From: Zonotrichia leucophrys gambelii
Lineage: Eukaryota; Chordata; Aves; Passeriformes; Passerellidae
Direction of reading: 5' to 3'
NCBI RefSeq assembly: GCF_028769735.1
Contig: NC_088173.1
Span: 10,251,038-10,315,037, forward strand
Length of the DNA stretch: 64,000 nt
Within the stretch, counting starts at the first letter, position 1. Each line of letters begins with the position of its first letter. The position numbers were made by a program, and so were the translations under genes. The notes beneath the pieces are model-generated. The model did not search any database. It was given only the letters and a program-made list of their open reading frames with translations, and had not been told where the DNA came from. This document shows, in pieces, positions 1 to 12,928 of the stretch.

Positions 1-3000
1 AGGAAATTAAAATAGGAACAAATAAATAAAGAGTAAAGAAAAATAAAGTTTTAAGTTAAAATATAAACCAACTTTGAATAAATGAAAATTAAATGGCTCT
101 AGTGAAATTATAAAATGTACATATCAAAATTCAATGTAAATTTTCTTTCTGAATGAGACAGTAAAAGTAATGTAAGGAAAGAGAAGCAGACAACCAGCCC
201 AATAATTAACTGCATTCCCCATGATGTATTTGAACACATGCAGATTTCTTGGGGAAGATCAATAATGAACATGGATTGAGCATTAGTACTAGATACAATC
301 TATGGATTTTCAGTGTTTCTTTGATCGGAGGTGGCATTTTGTGTTTTCTGAACCTGAATGTTTAATGTCAAAGCACTGTTAAAAAGTTATAAATTACCCA
401 TCTGGAAGAAGCACAGTGCTGTCAGCCCCACCTATAATTGCTAAGATGACTGTCACCTTTATGAGAGTCTTCTTCACTCCTCTTTCTACACCTAAAAAAC
501 AGAAGTCTTAGAACTCATTTAATTATGACATAACTTAATTATGGCAATTAACATAAGGATAAATGTGACTGTGAAGACATTGTCGCCTCCAGTCTGACAG
601 AAACTAGTATCTGTTCCATTAACCCACTATAAATTACATCCTCAGGAAAAAAGAACAGGTTAGATCTTCATCATAAAATTCCCCTCCTCTTTCAATCACT
701 AGTGGTATATTTCCATACATCCATTCCAGATGCATATATATAGACATAAATACAGGTATGTATGTATGTACGTATTTATGGACACAGAGACACATATTAA
801 TGTATTCTGAGCAAGGGTACCTTGTTCTTTCATTTCTACAGGGTTAAGTTCTTACATTCTCTAACTTAGGAGCTTTAGTCTTATTGCAATATTTGCATGG
901 TGGCATTCAAGAGTGGCCCATCTAAGGAACCAATAACAAAAATATTTTGTGCACTCACTCAGAGTCAGTGCAAGCTCACCAGCATGCTCCAGTTAGCTGG
1001 CTCCTTATCTCCAAAACAGACAATGAAATTGGGCAAGTGTTGTTTGGCAGATGTAATGAAACCTTGTTAACACATTTTGGTTTGAGTTTTGGTTTTTATG
1101 AGGTTGGCTGGGTTTTTGTGCAGTGAACATTTGTTGTTGCTGCTTATGTTGTTAGTTTTTTTTCCCCAATAATGATACCTCCCATAGAGAGTGTAATGCC
1201 TTATTGCATTAAAAGTTTATTTTTCAAATGAAAAGTTAGATGACTGATAATGCATTCTAAGCCAAAGTGCATATGAGATTGCTATTTCTCTACCTGTGCC
1301 TAGAAGAAAAATTTAGTAATGTTTCCAATATCATATTAATAGATCCATTATCACAATTTTTGACAAAACTGCAGTCTTGAAAGCCTTTCCAAGTACTTTT
1401 CAGAGGCTACTCATAGTTTTCTTAGTAACACAGTCACTCAAGTGCTTGTATGAGATGTCAGTGCATAGTTTTAGTACATGGTTATATCACCAAACAAGGC
1501 ATTTCCAAATGGGAAGTGTTGCCTGTCAGTTGGATACGCTGTTTTGTTAGCTTGAGTCCCAGGAGCCTGAGACAATGAACCATCCATTTTAATGACACTC
1601 GATGATACTCTACTGCAAGTAATTATAGGATTCTTTCTGACAAGGCCCCAGGGCATCAAAGCAATCATTAGTAACTTCACAGATTTCAAAATATTACTAT
1701 AAAACTGTAGTGTGTAACAGGTATAAGCACAAAGCCAGGCACTTGCTGGGAGGAAATTCTGCCTTTCAGGTTCCAAGAACAGCTTGCACTCCACATGTAC
1801 TGCTGGATGCCAGGTGAATGCTTTGATCTTAATGCACTATCATACATAGAGGCCTTACGTGTGGTTAAAACAAAAATTACCCTGCATCACACATTTTATG
1901 CTTCACATGCATGATGCTCATCACAGAAAGGGCTCAACTGGCTCATTACCAGCTGCATTCAACATACTAAGTCACATTTCACTCATGGCATAAGATGCTT
2001 TATCTGAGACAAAACACCAGAAAAATCACTGGCCAGACTGCATCACAGTATTTTATAGCCTAGAATATATCTAAGCAAACAAATCCAGTGGAACAAAAGA
2101 GAGCTGGCTTCATTATAACCTTCATGTACATACGACTGCACAAATCAGGTCTGGAGTAGACATCCCTCTACAGCAGTACTCCCTTCTATGTGCGCTGTGT
2201 AGTACTATGCACAACAAGATTTAAGGTTATACTGACAGCTAGAACTATGGTTTCCCTCACTGAAGAGAGAGTCTAAGAAAGCCACATGAATTTAAAATAC
2301 TTGGTTTATACTGAGCATAAGTGTTGTGTAGTATGCATATAGATAAAAGCACATAGGAGTTTATAATTTGATAGAAAATATTTATGAGAGAATTTTGTGC
2401 TCACTCTTTCTCTGATGATCCTGCTATGAAGCTATTGCATGATGAGATAATCTGTATCTTTTGTTCAAAATGCTGATTTGCCCATGGTTCTAAAAAACAG
2501 TAGCTTGGTAGTATTTTTCAAGCACCTTCTTAAAATTCTTCTGATAAATTTCTTCCCTGAAGTGAATGATTTATTTGCTCAAGTGGGCAATGAAACTAGT
2601 AGCCGTAGGATAAAGGACTTTAGTCCCATTAGCAAAAAGATCTCACTTTAATGATTGGGGGAAAAAAGGCTGCAGCTATAAGATCCCTTCATCCATAAAA
2701 TAAGGAAGTAGAATAGGTGTACCTTTTTCCATTAAAATGTAAACTAATACCCCACAGTAATTACATTTAAACTTTGGAATGAGATAGCTGTGTTTTAGAT
2801 AAGATTTTAAGATTAAGAATAAATTTTACAATAGCACTAATAGAACAGCAATTGAATAGCTATAATTCAACTATACAAACCACTCACTGACCTCCAAGAA
2901 AGACAAAATTAACTACAGCAACTGTAGCCTGTGAGAAGGGAGCCTTGATTATTCAAGCACACACTGGCCATCTGATCTTAGATGCTGGCAATATGTAGTG

Positions 3001-4190
3001 CAATTATTTGGATAATTATAGCATTGGTTGCTCCCATATGTTTCATTAAACAAACCTGTGGCTTGTGAACAGGCTGTAAGCAGACCTGTCACAACTGGAG
3101 ATACCTGTACTCTTAAAAGGGGTGGCAAAGCTTAATGCAAGAGAATTAATGGCAACACATAAGCCCAAATACCAGCTAAACCACAAAGGCCTCTGATAGC
3201 TTAGCCTCCAAAAGACAAAAGGTGATGACAAACCAATGCAGACAATTCAGAAAAGCAGCATCTTTTGAAATTCAACAGTGGACAAAACTTTAAACAAAAT
3301 AAAACAGTACAACATTTATGAAATAAAACATAGCCTTGAAACATGAAGCCTTTCTTAAGAAGGAAAAACTCAAGAACAGTTAGAACCATGACTGTTGTCT
3401 CAGAAATTGAGTTAGTTAATTAAATATCTCAGATAGTAGAGTGTTTAAGTAAAATTCTCAGCAGAATGAACTGCTCATTTTATCTTCACTCAACTGTATT
3501 TAGTATTGGGGGTAATTGTTGATTTAACTGAGCAGAGAAGACATTTCACTTCAGTGAAAGTATATCTCACAGTTTCTTTTTTTTTGTAGAGGTACCATTT
3601 ACACATTTTGGTAAACATGTTTTATGCAGACATTGTGCATCTGGTCTAAAACATTCACCTCTCCCTTCCCTCCTACGATGGAAACAGTGTTTAAGTAAAA
3701 ATAGAACCTGTGTGATTTAGTCAGTCTCTAAATTCTGGATCAGTATTATCTTGTTTTCCTGGAAAAGAGTTTCTTTATCCCCCAAATAATTTTACCAAGT
3801 TTGGGCACACAGAGGTTTTTCTCTGGACTCTACCAACGAAATTTTATTCTAGGGTATAGTTTTCAAATTAAATTGTTTGGAATATTTGTACAGAGAAGCC
3901 TTTATGGCATATTAGCCCACTTTCTTTAAGACACTATTCCCACAATGAAAGAAGCTTATCTGTGATTCTTCTAAAAAAAAAAATTTAAATCCAGAAGTGA
4001 TGAAATACATTACTGAATTAGTGCCTATAGAAATGTATTGACACCCTGCCAACAAGTGTAATGTATGTGTAGAAGTAATTTCTTGCAGATAATCAAAAGG
4101 CAGCTTTCAAATGGGCTGGGACTCGTTTTAGAGGAGTACAAATCTTACAGAAATAAAAAAGCACGGTCTAATTTTGCTGAATGGAGTGTC
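1..4190. other. Unique AT-rich noncoding DNA
   Basis: No gene or interspersed repeat is recognised here. Open frames are short (107 codons at most, minus strand 1471-1794) and resemble no protein family I know. The only simple repeat is a short GTAT/TATG run near 755-780. A T-rich, G-interrupted stretch lies near 1080-1165. A 7-bp inverted repeat with a 2-nt spacer at 3544-3559 looks like chance. Confidence 0.6.
755..780. repeat. (GTAT)n microsatellite, short and impure
   Basis: About five units of a TATG/GTAT tetramer with one interruption (ACGT in the middle), flanked by TATA-rich sequence around 731-750. This is an ordinary vertebrate microsatellite seed. Confidence 0.7.
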
Positions 4191-4199
4191 AATATAAAT

Positions 4200-4530
4200 T
4201 GAAAGAAATACAACACTTTTGCATGCTTAAACAGTTTGTTGTGGCAACCTGAAATATTTTGACATTTTTAGGTCGTGGTTCTAGAATTGCTTTATCATCA
4301 GATGAGGTACAGCTGCAAATTCAGAGGGATCTACCACTGCATCAGCCATTATGGACTCCAGCCATATGCTCATGTGCCAAATTGGTACTCAAACACTCCC
4401 TACTGGCTGGATATGACAGTTACTGCTTGATCCAAATGATGTTTAATTGTCACGTTGCAGCACATTGATCATGCAAAACTTGGTGGAGTGCTCTAACTTG
4501 TCATTGTGTTTGGCATAAAGCACTGTTACT
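4200..4530. promoter_or_regulatory. Possible conserved noncoding block (unverified)
   Basis: This stretch is less AT-biased and more complex than its flanks, has no homopolymer runs, and stays open for 69 codons on the plus strand (4259-4468) without resembling a known protein. It contains a homeodomain-like TAATTG core at 4444-4449. Such texture is typical of amniote conserved noncoding elements, but no alignment was possible, so conservation is a guess. Confidence 0.15.
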
Positions 4531-4605
4531 ATATTTTGTTACCATTCAAATACAGTATCAGGTGTCATTTTTATTTTCTTCCAAGAAGCTGATGAGCCTG
4601 GGCAC

Positions 4606-4637
4606 CAAAGCTGCCTGGGCACCAGCATGGCCTGCTG
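4606..4637. repeat. 12-mer direct repeat, period 19
   Basis: The 12-mer GCCTGGGCACCA occurs twice, about 19 bases apart, in a small GC-richer patch. It is probably a local tandem duplication. Confidence 0.5.
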
Positions 4638-4829
4638 CACAGACCATCAGCATCTGCTCCTATTCCAGTGTCCTATGGCACAAGTTAATCCTTTTTGCAA
4701 ACCTTTGTTTTCTTTCAGATTTCAGTAAAGAGCAGCTCAGCTGTTTGCCCTTATACAAAGGTCTAATATCATCATTCAATTTATTCTGCAAAACTCATAA
4801 AGAGGTTAATTTGAACAAGTAGCTATTTT

Positions 4830-7800
4830 TATGACTCAAATGCCTGAATTTTTTTTTTCTGTGTCTAACTGGGGGGGATATATCAGGCAAGTATCAAAAA
4901 GAACTATTGCTTAGGACTCCCCTGTTACTTTGCCATTACAGGCAGGTTTGCCCTGGTGCCCTGGATTTGGTCACTTTTGTTTGATTCTAGGTTTACCAAT
5001 GAAACCACAAATTTTAGCAGATTTGCATCAAGCTTTCATTGGGAAAAGAGCAGTTAAATAGCTCTAATACTCCATGTTACAATTACCAGCATATTACAAA
5101 ATCTCATCCTTATAGAATACATGGATCTTTAAAAAATATAACAGTTCATGAACAGCTCTTTGAAAAGTGACTAGTCAAAACTCCTTTTTCCTGTTAGGTG
5201 CTTGGAATTAATAACATCATACAGGTCATAATGGTTATATGAAAACATTACATATTTTAACTGAAATATCATCCCAACCTTCCTGCACTCTAATGCATCT
5301 CTTGACGACTTCCTTATCCCTACCACTTGGCAATAAGCAGTTAAGTACTCTGTTGTCTCAAAAACGAACACTCCGCAATTCAGAAAGTTGCAATCTTACA
5401 CTAAGTATGGAAAAGAACCTTCCTGACAAAGGCACTATTTGAATTAGTATTTAAAACTGAGTTTCCAAGGTCTCACTATTAATATTTCACATAAGGGTGT
5501 CTAAAAAGCATAAAGTCAGAAGGCCAGGAGTCAAGTACTGCTGCTAGCTGGATCCAGAAAACAGTCTCTAAATATAGCATTAGAATTCATTCAGTGCCTC
5601 CTGTCATGTCACCAGATCCTTATGTTGGAAATTACCATTCTAGGGAAGAATGCTTGCCAAATAGTCACTTCCTTTAAAAAAAATATAGCTTTTGTTTCTA
5701 TTTCACACAAAAAAAATCCCATGTTTTTTCTTTCAAGATCACACATTTAGCTACAATTTACTAAACTCCCTGTTAAGGGTACAGGCTTACACGAATGTAA
5801 AACTAGAACTCACTTTTTGCTGTCACACATTGCTGAATGGATGGCAAGTGCCTGCAGAACTTTAGGGTTAGGGTGATTTCATTTTGACCACTAAGGGGCC
5901 ATTTGTGTTTTCTCCTACTCTTCTTTCTTACACAGCTCTTCCTCACTCCTTTCTCCTCTTACTCCTGAGGAGTGCCGGGCTCAAACAGAGCCATGGCAGT
6001 CCTGTGGGCAAAGAAAGTGAGAGTAAAGCCCTGTCATCTGTCAGAGCAAAGTGGTTTCTTGCCTTAAATATGCTGACACTCTCTGATCCAAGACTTAAAA
6101 ATAAACATCAGCTTTTCAGCAACTCCTCCAATAAGTGCTTCACTAGAGTGCAGATAGCCCTTATCAAATCAAGATAACAATGAAACACCCGTGGTCACAG
6201 TGAATTGGAGGGGATATTCATGGGTGAAGACACTTACCCTTGAGTAGTATAATAAAAATAAAATCTGATTTGACAGTTATGTCTGCTTTTCACTGAACTG
6301 CTAAAACACCCTGAAGATAAAAGGCTTCCTAAATGGCTGCTTGCATCTAAAGCTACTGAAGTAAAACCTTCAACACAAAAGCTCACCTCGCACACACAGA
6401 CTTCTTACTCAAAAACAACAGGAAGAAAATCCACCCAAACAGGCAGAGTTTAGATTCCATTGACTACTGCAATTCCCATACAACTTGTCTAGCTATCGCT
6501 CTTTTTTTTTTCCCTAAAGACACTGAATAAAAGCAGAAGTAAAAAGCATCAGAGATAACTGATACTGTTTGTCAGCACCTAAGCTTAAAGAAAAAGGCAG
6601 TTTACCAGGTTAATGAATTTTTTTGTTTTGCCCCCAACTTTCTAATACACCCTAAGGTCACAGAGGGGAGGCAAAACAAAAATGAGAGCAGTTTGTATAA
6701 CAGCTGCCTGAATAATATTCCAGCAGAGAACAAATGTCTCCAATCAATAGCATTGAGCAGCCACTCTAGACCACCTGGGATTCAAAGAAATCATTCCAGC
6801 AGACAGGAATTTCAAGTTAGGGATGCTACTCATCTCTTTGTGAGTTTTGCAGATTAAACCAGGTCATGCCTTTCTTTAAATACAGACATTTACATAAGGA
6901 AGCCAACAGGGACAACTAAGCATTTTCTTTATGTTGTTCAAGGCTCTTTGATATCCTGACTTTCCCCCTAAAAATTAAGACCTAAATCTAGAAGCAACAA
7001 AATGTTAACCACAAAATTATTCAGAGTGTACACAGAAAGTCATCCTTAGAGAAAGAAAGTAACTAAAACAAGTGATAAAACACAAACCTCCTCCACTATT
7101 GCCATTTTCTTCACTATCAAGTGCTGACACAATTATGAAAAAATCAAAAGCAACAACCAATGCTTTATAGGGAATTTTGGCTTGCTTGAAGACCAGTAGC
7201 TGACAACTTACCAAACAAGCCTATACACAGTAGGTGCTCTAACAGAAGCTTGTGCATTTTAATATTGACAGCAAACAACCTGATATTCCTCCCATACTAA
7301 AGTTTACCTTCAGGCAGACTCAAACACTGCTAAAAATACCAGAAGTTTCAAACAGTCGTTCACAGCTCTCAGTAAAAGTCTAATGCTCATATCTTACCCA
7401 GCTGTTTAATCCTCAAAAGGCTGGAGGCAGCTGCAAGGTACAGTGAGATACTCTGAAGATCACTAGAGAGAAAGATGTAACTATCACTGCAGCTGCTTTG
7501 GGCAGGAGTCTAAAGCCAACACATTTCTCGCAACAGGGATGTAAAGAGATTTTCGGGTATTTGCAACCTCACTTGTACTGGAGAGTCCTGCATCAATAAG
7601 CATCATTCATCTGCATAATCACTACAACTCCAGTATTTCAGCTCAATCACATAGGCAGCAATTCTAAGAAAGACTCAGCTGCTGCATCTGCATAGCTCAA
7701 TTATACACGAGTTGTACAGACAGCAGGCTTCACAGTGGCTGAGTGCCACAGAGCTGCCTGGGGGAAGGGGCAACATACACATGTAATACTGAGAAGAAAA

Positions 7801-8028
7801 ATACCTCAAGTACAAGAAAGTCCAGGGGGGTTGTGTTGGCAAATAAATGTTCTAATTTCAGGGACATAACTACAACATAGATTTAGGTTGGGAAAGAGGA
7901 CGGGTTACTTACCAGCCCTTATATCACTTAACATATTTAGACCCCATACACAAATTAAGAGCAGCTTAACTTGCTTACCAGGAGTTTGTATTTCATGGTT
8001 TGTGAAACTGTTGAGCTACCTCTCGTTT
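4830..8028. other. Unique AT-rich noncoding DNA
   Basis: No gene, RNA or interspersed repeat is recognised. Open frames here (for example 97 codons at 5884-6177, plus) match nothing I know. Scattered short A or T runs occur, but there are no long microsatellites. Confidence 0.6.
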
Positions 8029-8094
8029 TAAAAAACCAAACAAAAAACAAAACAAGCCAACAAACAAAAAAAACCAAGACAGACAACAAAAACT
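8029..8094. repeat. A/C-rich low-complexity tract (CAAA-like)
   Basis: About 65 bases consist almost entirely of A and C in CAAA/CAAAA units with occasional G. This is a simple low-complexity repeat. Confidence 0.75.
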
Positions 8095-8252
8095 CATTAA
8101 AACCTTACCTCTTTTTTAAAAAGTAATTTGATCTCACCTACTAAACTAGCTCCTTGCTTTGCTCTCCACCACTCTCCAAGAACCTCTCTCCCCTAAACAG
8201 CTTTTAAATAACACACCAACTCCCTATTTCACCTTAATTTGAAACTGGTGAA

Positions 8253-8281
8253 ATTAATTAGATTCAAGGAGATTAATTAGA
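8253..8281. repeat. Duplicated homeodomain-type 10-mer
   Basis: The 10-mer ATTAATTAGA occurs at 8253-8262 and again at 8272-8281, 19 bases between starts. Each copy contains the palindromic TAATTA core bound by many homeodomain proteins. Function is not shown; it could be a chance duplication in AT-rich DNA. Confidence 0.35.
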
Positions 8282-8457
8282 ATCAGATACTGAAATCTCC
8301 TCCTTGGGCTTGTTTCTGTCATCACAAGAATATAAGAGTGAAGTCATATTTGTAGAGAAAATTTGGTCTTACCAGTATCTCCTCTAATGTTTCCTCTACC
8401 CATATATAACCAAATCATGGAAAGCTTGAAAATAAAAAAATCTTGGGAAAAAAAAAA

Positions 8458-9096
8458 TGGTCCTGCTGGATAACAAGTTGGCCATCAGCCAGCAAGATGT
8501 GCTTCTGGCAAATATGGCAAACAGCCTTCTGGGCTGCTGAGCATTGCTAATAGGGCAAAGTGGGGGCCCTTGCCCTCTACTCAGCCCTGGTAACACACAT
8601 CTGGAGTGCTGGGTCTAGTGATGGGCTCCTTGACACTAGAAGTAATTGGAAATACTGGAGAAAAATCCAACAAAGAACCACAAAGATGATTAAGGGACTG
8701 AAGCATCTCTCATATGAGGCTCAAGTTGAGGAAGCTTGGAGTGCTCAGCGCGGAGAAGAGAAGGCTCAGGAGGATCTCATCATGTATATAAAAATCTGAT
8801 GGGGAAAGGTAAAAAAAGATGAAGCTGGATACTTTTCAGCATTCCCCAGTGACAGGATGAGAGATGACAGGCACAAATTAAAATAGAGAAAATTAATTTT
8901 AAACATAATAAAATATTTTTTCCCATGAAGGTGGTCAAACACCAGCACAGGTTTCCCAGGAAACTTTGGGATAATCAAGCCCTAGCTAGGCATGCTAACC
9001 TAGTCTAACTGACCCTGCTTTGAGCAGGGAAAGTTCCATTAGATGATCTGATGAGGTCTTGGCCAACCTCCTATGTTTTGTGATAACTCTGTAATG
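8458..9096 (+). mobile_element. CR1 LINE, 3' fragment, decayed
   Basis: The sequence follows the recalled avian CR1 consensus in order. It begins in the reverse-transcriptase C-terminal coding part (GGATAACAAGTTG near 8468), continues through TACTCAGCCCTGGT (8579) and CTGGAGTGCT (8602), then the GATTAAGGGACTG block near 8688. It finishes with the GACCCTGCTTTGAGCAGG stretch at 9011 and an imperfect copy of the CR1 3' terminal octamer near 9080-9096. A 79-codon frame at 8560-8799 is the broken remnant of the reverse transcriptase end. The copy is 5'-truncated, as is usual for CR1, and carries many point changes and small deletions, so it is old and inactive. Confidence 0.9.
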
Positions 9097-9099
9097 TGG

Positions 9100-10030
9100 C
9101 ATGGTAACTATGAAAAAACTCCTCTGCAAAAACATAATAAACATGAAATATTCCAAACATAACAAATCTTTATAGCTGCCAGAAAAAAAAAAATGTTTCT
9201 GCATACAGAGAACTGCTCTTTGAAGTATTTTTGTACCTTTTAAGGTAGAGAAGTCAAACAAGCATGATTTTAGAGGAAATGACAAAAACATGTCTATTTT
9301 CAAGCTTGTAAGGGAATATTAAATTAGCAGCCACATAATGAAATAAAGCTGTTTAACTAATAATGTTCTTTGAGTGTTGCAAACCAAGTTTACTCTTTCA
9401 TAAAATTCAACTCTGCAAGGATTATCCAATGTGAAAATTCATTTAAACTTGCAATACAAATATTCCTATATATTCCTCTGAAGGGTTCTTTCAAGGAATT
9501 TCTGTGGTTGGGTTCCACTCTCTCCTATATTCTGTATAACCCAATTGTATTAATTACAGAGGGTAAAATATCAGCCAGCTGCATGTTTAACCAGAGAAAA
9601 ATGAAAGACTTCAAGAAACAATCATGTTCAATGTTACAGCTAGACTGTAAAATTATGAGATGTTATTGAAGTTATTCTGGTTTTCACTTCATGGTATCCA
9701 TTAAAAGTAGGACCATCTTGGGAAGTTGTGTCTTTTCAGAAATATATAAATAATACACCTTGTACTACTATTGCTGTTGAATATTGTCGCTTTAAAAATA
9801 GTTTACTTCAGGAGAGAGCAATTCATAGTGGCCAAGACTCTAAGAGTCTAGTTAAGTTTTCTCATTGAAGATACATTCTGAATATTTGAAAATAGACTCT
9901 AAAAATAAGAAGAGGGTGAATCTACCTATTCATAGATTTGTCAAGCTTTCATGTGTTTCAGCAGCAGAGAATAAATGATTTATTCCTGTCTCTATTGAGG
10001 TTACTGGCAAATTTCCCATTACCTTCCATG
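9100..10030. other. Unique AT-rich noncoding DNA
   Basis: Nothing is recognised here. Open frames reach 102 codons on the minus strand (8995-9303, partly over the CR1 tail) and 99 codons on the plus strand (9370-9669), both without recognisable protein character. Confidence 0.6.
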
Positions 10031-10091
10031 AAGGGAGGGACTATCACTGTGGGTCTCTGAGGATGAGAGTTATTCTTAACAATAAAGCAAT

Positions 10092-10646
10092 GTGGATCAC
10101 TGTGCAAAGAGACCAAAGGAGCTGCACCAAGAACACACAGCGAGACGCGCTGTTGTTCATTTCTTTCTGAAACCCTGTGTTGCTCAATGTCCCTTTTCTG
10201 TGGAAGCCAGTCTTCTTCAAAGCCTGACTGCCAGAAAGATACCGCACAGGCACACAGTCCAAGATTCAAACATTCTGAGGAGGTGTCTGATGTCTTTCTT
10301 CTTTCCTTTTCCAAAAGAAATTAGCCATATCCAAATAAAAAGCACTTGCATTTGGCCTCTAATTAAACTCATGCTGCACAATAACCCTGCTGCCATGATG
10401 TTGTGTACATTGCCTTCCTATAGCCACCCTCCTAAAAATATTGCTGCGCATGTTGAGATAGCTGGCAGTGGCTCAACTGATTGCAATCCTGGTTTTATAG
10501 TTACTGAGGCACTGCAGTTTGTTCTTTCAGGAGACTGTGAAGCCCGTGTTCCACTAACATTTCTGATGTTTGTTTCTATCCAGGAAGATAAAATGCTTCC
10601 TTCTAGTGCTGTTAGTCCAATAGCTTCACAAAATCTAGGAGCCTGA
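10092..10646 (+). other. 184-codon open frame, probably noncoding
   Basis: A plus-strand frame stays open for 184 codons. The predicted peptide resembles no family I recognise, has no clear domain, and shows no signal peptide or repeated motif. Two acceptor-like pyrimidine-AG sites lie inside it, near 10530 and 10583, but no convincing donor partner was identified. The antisense strand also stays open (118 codons at 9958-10314 and 81 at 10418-10663), which suggests locally low stop density rather than selection on one frame. It may be a chance frame over a conserved noncoding block, or part of a long noncoding RNA. Confidence 0.2.
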
Positions 10647-10700
10647 CACAATGCCAGCATCATAAACTGCTATAAGGCATTTACAACCAAAGCAGACGTG
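10300..10700. promoter_or_regulatory. Possible conserved noncoding element (unverified)
   Basis: About 400 bases of complex sequence without simple repeats, including a homeodomain core TAATTA at 10360-10365, stand out from AT-rich flanks. The texture resembles developmental enhancers, but conservation could not be tested here. Confidence 0.2.
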
Positions 10701-11761
10701 TGCTCTAGAGTTTTACACTGCTTTCCACATCAATCGTTTATGTTAAAATGCCAATGAAAGCCTGCATACACTAGCTTCTGAAAGTACCCTGGTAAATACT
10801 TACACCCACTGTTTAAAGAAGGGCATAAACACAAAATGCATTAACTGGCAACACTTCTGTCTGCTTGTTTGATTTGAGAAAATAACATAGAGTTTTAGGT
10901 AGTGAGTTAATCTCCCTGAAGCTAATTTGAGGTTATTTTTTAAATTTAAATTACTAAGGGAGAAACAAAATTCAGACTCCATTATTTGTTTACTATTTTT
11001 TTTTCCTTTTACATAGAATTCAAATATGGTGGGTCAATAAAAAAAAATTAAAATTAGACATCATGTTCTTTCCTGTGTTGTATATCACAGCAACACCAAA
11101 ATTTGCTCATGCGCTTCTTAGAAGTGGTATTGTATAAAGGCTTTACTCTTGAAAGCTTTGTCAAAGGTGTTTTGTGGGGGGAAAAAGGGACAACCCTAAT
11201 CAAGAGAGAACCCTACAAGAGATCCATGATGATGTTGCAGGGTCAGCCAGGAGGTTGTACCTGCACAAGGCAGACACGACTCAAGAGAGCTTTCTGTCAG
11301 GGCAGGTCTCCAGCTCATTCCTATCAGTGCTGTGAATGAGGCTGATTTCTTCATCCCCCATCCTGACCAAAAAACAATTCACCTTTTCTTCATGGCAGCT
11401 GTTCTACAGATGTGCACCAGGCAACTGTGCTGGTGAGAATAAAGGTGGCTGCAAAAACTTCTTTGGCGCTTAAATAGGAATATTTAGGCCTGTCATCACT
11501 TAGTAAGTATCTTTGCTGAGGAAATGCTTAGTAGCAATTCAGATATTACCACAACAGAGATAAAGAGTTTCATTTGTTTCACTATGGCATTCAGTAATCA
11601 GCTTTAAAATCTTTCAAGGCCAAAATTTTCTGATTGCAATCCAATTAGTATAGTTGTTATGTTATCCTCATTACAATGGAATTTCATTAACAATATAATC
11701 TAAAGCACAAATTGTCTTACCACTTAAAGGGCAGTTACTTCCAAATTTGCCCATTCCATAC

Positions 11762-11778
11762 AAAAAAAAAAAAAAAAA
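11762..11778. repeat. A17 homopolymer
   Basis: Uninterrupted run of 17 A followed by an AATAAT-rich stretch. There is no AATAAA just upstream, so there is no sign that it is a retrocopy tail. Confidence 0.85.
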
Positions 11779-12893
11779 GTAATAATAATTTGAGGCCTGT
11801 TGCAATTCAAATTTTTAAAATATATTAAGATTTTGTGAAACTTATATTGCTTATTTGCTTTGTACAGATGTACTGAACAACTGTAAGAGACAATTTAACA
11901 GAAAATATTTATGTTTACTGCAGTTTATATTTGGCATGTTTGTAAGCATAGTTTATACCTGGTAGAAGACAGCACCAGACCAGAATTCTAACCGGTATGC
12001 TTATTTGATTAGCATGCATTAGCCTTAAATAGATATAGAAACTTTATCTGTTAGTACAAAAACTGAACCGTGAAAAAGCTTTTTTTTTTTCTCTTTCCAG
12101 CTACCTACCTTATTTTGCATATTTTAAGGTCTGAAGTTAGAAAATGCAAACTAAATTTTAAGAAAATATTTTTCATAAAGAAGTTCATATATTTGGTTTA
12201 AATCTTTATATTGCTATGAAAATCCATCATGGTATAATTTTCTGAGTCTTAATTTATTTCCTTTCTCCCCCTCTACTTCATTCCTCCTTTCCGCAACCTT
12301 TGTTTTGTTTATGACAGAATGAAGCTCATACAGGCAACTCTCAAAAGATTAAAGGCAAAAGATTTAATTCAAGCTTTCTAAACTCCTTCTTTGTTATTGT
12401 TATTAGATTCCTTGTAACTTATGAAATTTAGCTTAATTCTGAACAATTTATCAGCACACTGAAATGTAAAAATATCTGTTAAATTAAAAGGCCAAATATC
12501 CCTTTATTTACTATCTGATAAAGAAATAGAAATTTAATTAATTTCACAGAGATATGCAGGAATGCATTATATTCCCTTAATAGCCTGGGGGGCCTTTAGA
12601 AAAGATTTTAACAACTGGTGACTGAAAGAATCAAGAATATGGTCATTGTATGTTGAAAACAAAGTTTGGGAAAAAAAAGATTCATTAAGTAGGGCCAAAA
12701 ATATTTTTAAAAGCTGAATCACTTGGTTTCATTTTGCCCCTTAAAACTGCTCATCAGAGAAGCAGATCTTCCAAACAAAGAAAATTTCAAGATATCTAGA
12801 AGCCAAAATATTTTTTCTCAGAGTTCTGGAGGAGTTTATATGAAACCAAGGGACTTACTGAAACAATCACAAATTTGATAAATATATTGTGTT

Positions 12894-12928
12894 AATAAAT
12901 ATTCTTTTGGAAAAAAAAAAAAAAAAAA
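12894..12928 (+). repeat. AATAAA plus A18 tract (possible retrocopy tail)
   Basis: An AATAAA hexamer at 12894-12899 is followed after 11 bases by an uninterrupted A18 run at 12911-12928. This spacing and order are what a reverse-transcribed, polyadenylated RNA end would leave. No parent transcript was recognised upstream and no target-site duplication was confirmed, so a chance A tract in AT-rich DNA remains likely. Confidence 0.3.

Noticed and set aside
3544..3559. Interferon-response-like palindrome TTTCACT..AGTGAAA
   Set aside because: The spacing and orientation of the GAAA cores do not match an ISRE; 7-bp arms are within chance.
5865..5876. Telomere-like TTAGGGTTAGGG
   Set aside because: Under two full units, with no extension; chance or a trace of an interstitial telomeric repeat at best.
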